A DNA stretch of 7,557 nt, from positions 1-7,557 of the forward strand of contig CAYVZZ010000112.1 of the NCBI GenBank assembly GCA_964456185.1, written 5' to 3'. The stretch comes from CAYVZZ01 sp964456185. Its GTDB lineage: Bacteria; Pseudomonadota; Gammaproteobacteria; Pseudomonadales; Alcanivoracaceae. The position numbers were made by a program, and so were the translations under genes. Below the pieces are notes generated by a model. The model was not told where the DNA came from, made no database searches, and saw only the letters and a program-made list of their open reading frames with translations. This document shows, one piece after another, positions 5,424 to 7,557 of the stretch (within the stretch, counting starts at the first letter, position 1; every line of letters starts with the position of its first letter).

Positions 5424-6418
5424 TGAAGAAGTATTGTAAGACCAGGTACGGCGCCATGTACCACGGAGACTCGTTGGCCTACATGGCCAAGTTGGCGCCC
5501 GAAAGCGTCAACTTAATCATGACCTCTCCGCCTTTCGGGTTAGTCCGAAAGAAAGATTATGGCAATGCTGATGCGGATAAATACCTGGACTGGTTTAGGT
5601 CATTCGCCGAACATTTCAAGAGAATACTTGCGGACGATGGTTCTCTAGTTATTGACATTGGTGGATCATGGATTCGTGGGCAGCCAACTCGGTCCTTGTA
5701 TCATTACGAATTGTTAATAATGCTATGCAAAGAATTCGGCTTCCATTTGGCTCAAGACTTCTTCTGGTGGAACCCATCCAAACTTCCAACGCCAGCCGAA
5801 TGGGTCAATATTCGTCGGATTCGCGTGAAGGATGCGGTAAATTGTGTATGGTGGCTATCTAAATCTCCTTGGCCCAAGGCAAGTAATAGGCGAGTCTTGA
5901 CGCCCTATAGTGACTCAATGCGAGGGTTACTGAAAAATGGATACAAGGCAAAGTTGCGGCCAAGTGGACATGACATAAGTACGAAATTTAGCAAAGATAA
6001 CGGAGCCTCAATACCTCCAAACCTTATCGCCATAGCCAACACTGAAAGTAACTCGGCATATTTATTAAGATGCAAGGAATCCGGCATAAAGCCACATCCC
6101 GCCAGATTCCCTGTAGCCCTTCCAGAATACTTTATCCGTATGTTGTCAGACGAGGGCGATGTTGTTTTAGACCCATTTGGAGGCTCATGCGTCACGGGCG
6201 AGGCATCGGAGCGCCTGCGCCGTAAATGGGTGTGTGTTGAGCTTGACGAAGAATACTTGCAGGGTGCCAAGCTAAGGTTTCCCATTGAAGCAAACTCCCA
6301 TAGCGTTCCCACATACAACATTGCCCACCCGGGTATGTTATGGGATGACAGTCCGTGTGTCTCGGCTCTGCCAAGAGACGGCGGAAGACAACGGCCACCT
6401 AAACAAAACAATGAGTAA
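5423..6418 (+). CDS. N4-cytosine DNA methyltransferase, PvuII-methylase-like (type II restriction-modification)
   Basis: This enzyme should transfer a methyl group from S-adenosylmethionine to N4 of a cytosine in the recognition site, protecting host DNA. It has 331 residues. The order is that of the beta class of amino-methyltransferases: catalytic motif IV TSPPF at 34-38 first, a central region, then motif X HPARFPVALPEYFIRML (225-241) and SAM-binding motif I DPFGGSCVTG (250-259). The segments NPSKLPTPAEWVN (117-129), RVKDAVNCVWWLSK (134-147) and RPSGHDISTKFSKDNG (179-194) closely resemble M.PvuII (CAGCTG) as I recall it. The same site is possible but unproven. The last ~45 residues after the fold (from about 285) are polar and not recognised. 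The ATG at 5423 overlaps the attI heptamer, and the likely Shine-Dalgarno AAGGG (5413-5417) belongs to attI. Met12 (5456) is an alternative start, aligning with the methylase core (MYHGDS). All key motifs are intact. Confidence 0.93.
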   Translation: MKKYCKTRYGAMYHGDSLAYMAKLAPESVNLIMTSPPFGLVRKKDYGNADADKYLDWFRSFAEHFKRILADDGSLVIDIGGSWIRGQPTRSLYHYELLIMLCKEFGFHLAQDFFWWNPSKLPTPAEWVNIRRIRVKDAVNCVWWLSKSPWPKASNRRVLTPYSDSMRGLLKNGYKAKLRPSGHDISTKFSKDNGASIPPNLIAIANTESNSAYLLRCKESGIKPHPARFPVALPEYFIRMLSDEGDVVLDPFGGSCVTGEASERLRRKWVCVELDEEYLQGAKLRFPIEANSHSVPTYNIAHPGMLWDDSPCVSALPRDGGRQRPPKQNNE

Positions 6419-6424
6419 CCTCTA

Positions 6425-7429
6425 ATGCCTGCGATTAGTCCGAATGAAGTTGTTAGGAAGGTGCTAGGAGCTATTCAGCAATCCGGGGGTGTTGCAGCGT
6501 ACGTTTCAGAGTCACCAAGGGTTCATCCGAGGAAATTCCTTGTTAGCTATCTTGGCGACACATATAGCTTGTGGGTGTATATCTGGACACTTACTCACGG
6601 AGGAAGAGTGAGCCTTCCTGATGAGTACAGGATTCAGATGACGTCTGTTGAGTCGCCATTAAAAATGAATCCAGATGGAAGCACCATCCTATTAGGTTAT
6701 CACCCTAATTTGAACGTCTTCGCTGGTTTTGATATTCAGAAGCATCGCGTTTTTACAACGGGCTCGCCATCAGTTCAAATCAATATAAGCGCACTTAATG
6801 CAGCATTGCAGAGCGGGCTGTCGTTCGTGACCAAGAGTAATGACGAGATTGCGGTTGGCGTACGGCCAGACCAATTTTTGATCTATAGCATAAATGCAAA
6901 AGTACTGCACGAATACGGTGCAGAAGCAAGAATGATAAAGCTATTACAGAAAGCGGCCGAGTCTGTTCAAATAAATCGATCTGAGATTGATGGATTAACC
7001 GCAAACAGAAGAAAGGTAATCGAGATAGTTAGTAAGTTTTCGCGTAATGCAAACTTTAGCCGAACTGTTCTAAACGCGTACGACAACAGGTGCGCAGTTA
7101 CGAGATGGCAATTACGACTTCTTGACGCGGCACATATTTTGCCCGTTCCGTCGAGTAAGAGCAGTGACCATGTGACAAATGGTATGGCATTATCACCAAC
7201 GTTTCACAGAGCGTATGATAATTGTCTAATCTACCTCGATGAGAACTACAGGATGCAATTAAACGATGAAAAGGCTGAAGAATTAAAGAATAGCAACCTA
7301 TATAGCGGCCTAGTTGAACTCAAATCATTTTTAAATAAAACAATACACCTTCCAAATGACATTCGACAAAGGCCGAGTCCGAAATTTATTAAGCTCGCTA
7401 ATAAACACCGCCGAATCCCTGGGTATTGA
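6425..7429 (+). CDS. HNH restriction endonuclease, probable partner of the preceding methyltransferase
   Basis: The 334-residue product has a C-terminal HNH nuclease module of the HNH_2 type: Cys223 (NRCAVT), DAAHI with His237, Asn252 (TNGMALS) and FHRAYD with His261/Asp265, followed by LIYLDENYRM. This is the beta-beta-alpha-metal arrangement, with His237 as probable general base. The N-terminal ~190 residues include GYHPNLNVFAGFDIQKHR (about 91-108), SPSVQIN and DEIAVGVRPD. This domain often precedes HNH_2 in putative restriction enzymes and probably reads the DNA target (inference). R.PvuII is a small PD-(D/E)XK enzyme, so this is not its homologue. The gene begins 6 bp after the methylase stop codon and has no visible Shine-Dalgarno, which suggests coupled, low translation. 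Low GC matches the methylase gene. It could be a different HNH effector, but the pairing with a type II methylase makes a restriction role most likely. Confidence 0.82.
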   Translation: MPAISPNEVVRKVLGAIQQSGGVAAYVSESPRVHPRKFLVSYLGDTYSLWVYIWTLTHGGRVSLPDEYRIQMTSVESPLKMNPDGSTILLGYHPNLNVFAGFDIQKHRVFTTGSPSVQINISALNAALQSGLSFVTKSNDEIAVGVRPDQFLIYSINAKVLHEYGAEARMIKLLQKAAESVQINRSEIDGLTANRRKVIEIVSKFSRNANFSRTVLNAYDNRCAVTRWQLRLLDAAHILPVPSSKSSDHVTNGMALSPTFHRAYDNCLIYLDENYRMQLNDEKAEELKNSNLYSGLVELKSFLNKTIHLPNDIRQRPSPKFIKLANKHRRIPGY

Positions 7430-7439
7430 ACGTAAGTCG

Positions 7440-7511
7440 GGCTAACAATTCGCTGCAGCCGACCGCCATCCCGCTACGCGGGCTGCCGGCGGCTGAGCTC
7501 AAGCGTTGGCT
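7440..7511 (+). other. attC: attC recombination site (59-base element) of the first cassette
   Basis: The 72-bp imperfect palindrome starts with core site R'' GGCTAAC (7440-7446) and ends with R' GTTGGCT (7505-7511, crossover after G7505). Inside, CAGCCG (7456-7461) pairs with CGGCTG (7490-7495) and forms the L''/L' boxes. The spacers AATTCG and CTCAAGC are typical of attC sites. The centre carries a perfect hairpin CCCGC-tac-GCGGG (7470-7482). The site starts 10 bp after the endonuclease stop codon, as expected for a cassette. The folded bottom strand is the substrate of IntI. Confidence 0.88.
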
Positions 7512-7557
7512 GCCAAGTCGTGAATAAGCTTGGGTTGGTCGGCCATCCGGCAAGTCA
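7506..7557. other. Start of the DNA following the first attC (second cassette or array end), truncated by the window
   Basis: From T7506 onward lies the next element of the integron. The 52 visible bases contain no ATG and no obvious ribosome-binding site, and too little is present to identify anything. By layout this should be the left end of a second cassette or, if the array has only one, the downstream chromosome. Confidence 0.5.

Larger units (their letters stand above)
5418..7505 (+). mobile_element. First integron gene cassette, carrying a two-gene restriction-modification system
   Basis: The cassette runs from the T after the crossover G at attI (G5417|T5418) to the crossover G of its attC (G7505|T7506), 2088 bp. 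It holds an N4-cytosine methyltransferase gene and an HNH endonuclease gene, both on the plus strand, and ends in an attC. Its DNA is clearly more AT-rich than the flanking chromosome (estimated by eye), with many AT-ending codons. The left end TTAG fits the right end: once circularised, GTTAG would face CTAAC at the other core site of the attC. Two genes in one cassette is unusual, since most cassettes carry one. No internal promoter is obvious, so expression probably depends on an upstream integron promoter. Confidence 0.85.

Noticed and set aside
1..7557. CRISPR arrays, tRNA or rRNA genes, riboswitches, toxin-antitoxin pairs
   Set aside because: Scanned by eye; no repeat-spacer pattern, cloverleaf or known leader motif was found.

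Overview
The window looks like chromosomal DNA of a GC-rich gammaproteobacterium, most likely Xanthomonadales. This rests on the gene content (rsmG-parA, hemJ, a YjgR-type HerA ATPase), a GTAG-type REP element, and an integron integrase of the IntI family. No database search was possible, so the taxonomy is an inference.

Left part (1-3529, all minus strand, high GC): ordinary housekeeping genes. Reading along the minus strand they are hemJ (CopD-like protoporphyrinogen oxidase family), yjgR (HerA/FtsK-like ATPase), a short SPFH/band-7 membrane protein, rsmG (16S rRNA methyltransferase) and the 5' part of parA. The hemJ-yjgR pair is 16 bp apart. rsmG and parA overlap by 4 bp.

Middle (3530-4020): a scarred intergenic region. 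On the plus strand it holds the last ~55 codons of an aldehyde dehydrogenase with no upstream part, followed by a REP-like hairpin.

Right part (4021-7557): the start of an integron. A complete tyrosine-recombinase integron integrase (intI, minus strand) with the IntI-specific insertion faces away from an attI-like region. The attI crossover heptamer is at 5417-5423. The first cassette (5418-7505, 2088 bp) is visibly more AT-rich than the host. It carries two plus-strand genes, a PvuII-like N4-cytosine DNA methyltransferase and an HNH (HNH_2-type) endonuclease, and ends in a recognisable attC site (7440-7511). The first 52 bases of whatever follows the attC are at the right edge.

How it works together: the cassette appears to be a complete type II restriction-modification system packed into one mobile integron cassette, M gene first and R gene 6 bp behind. 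The M start codon overlaps the recombination heptamer, so its likely Shine-Dalgarno sequence is supplied by the host attI rather than by the cassette. The R gene has no visible Shine-Dalgarno sequence and is probably translated by coupling. No controller (C) gene is present.
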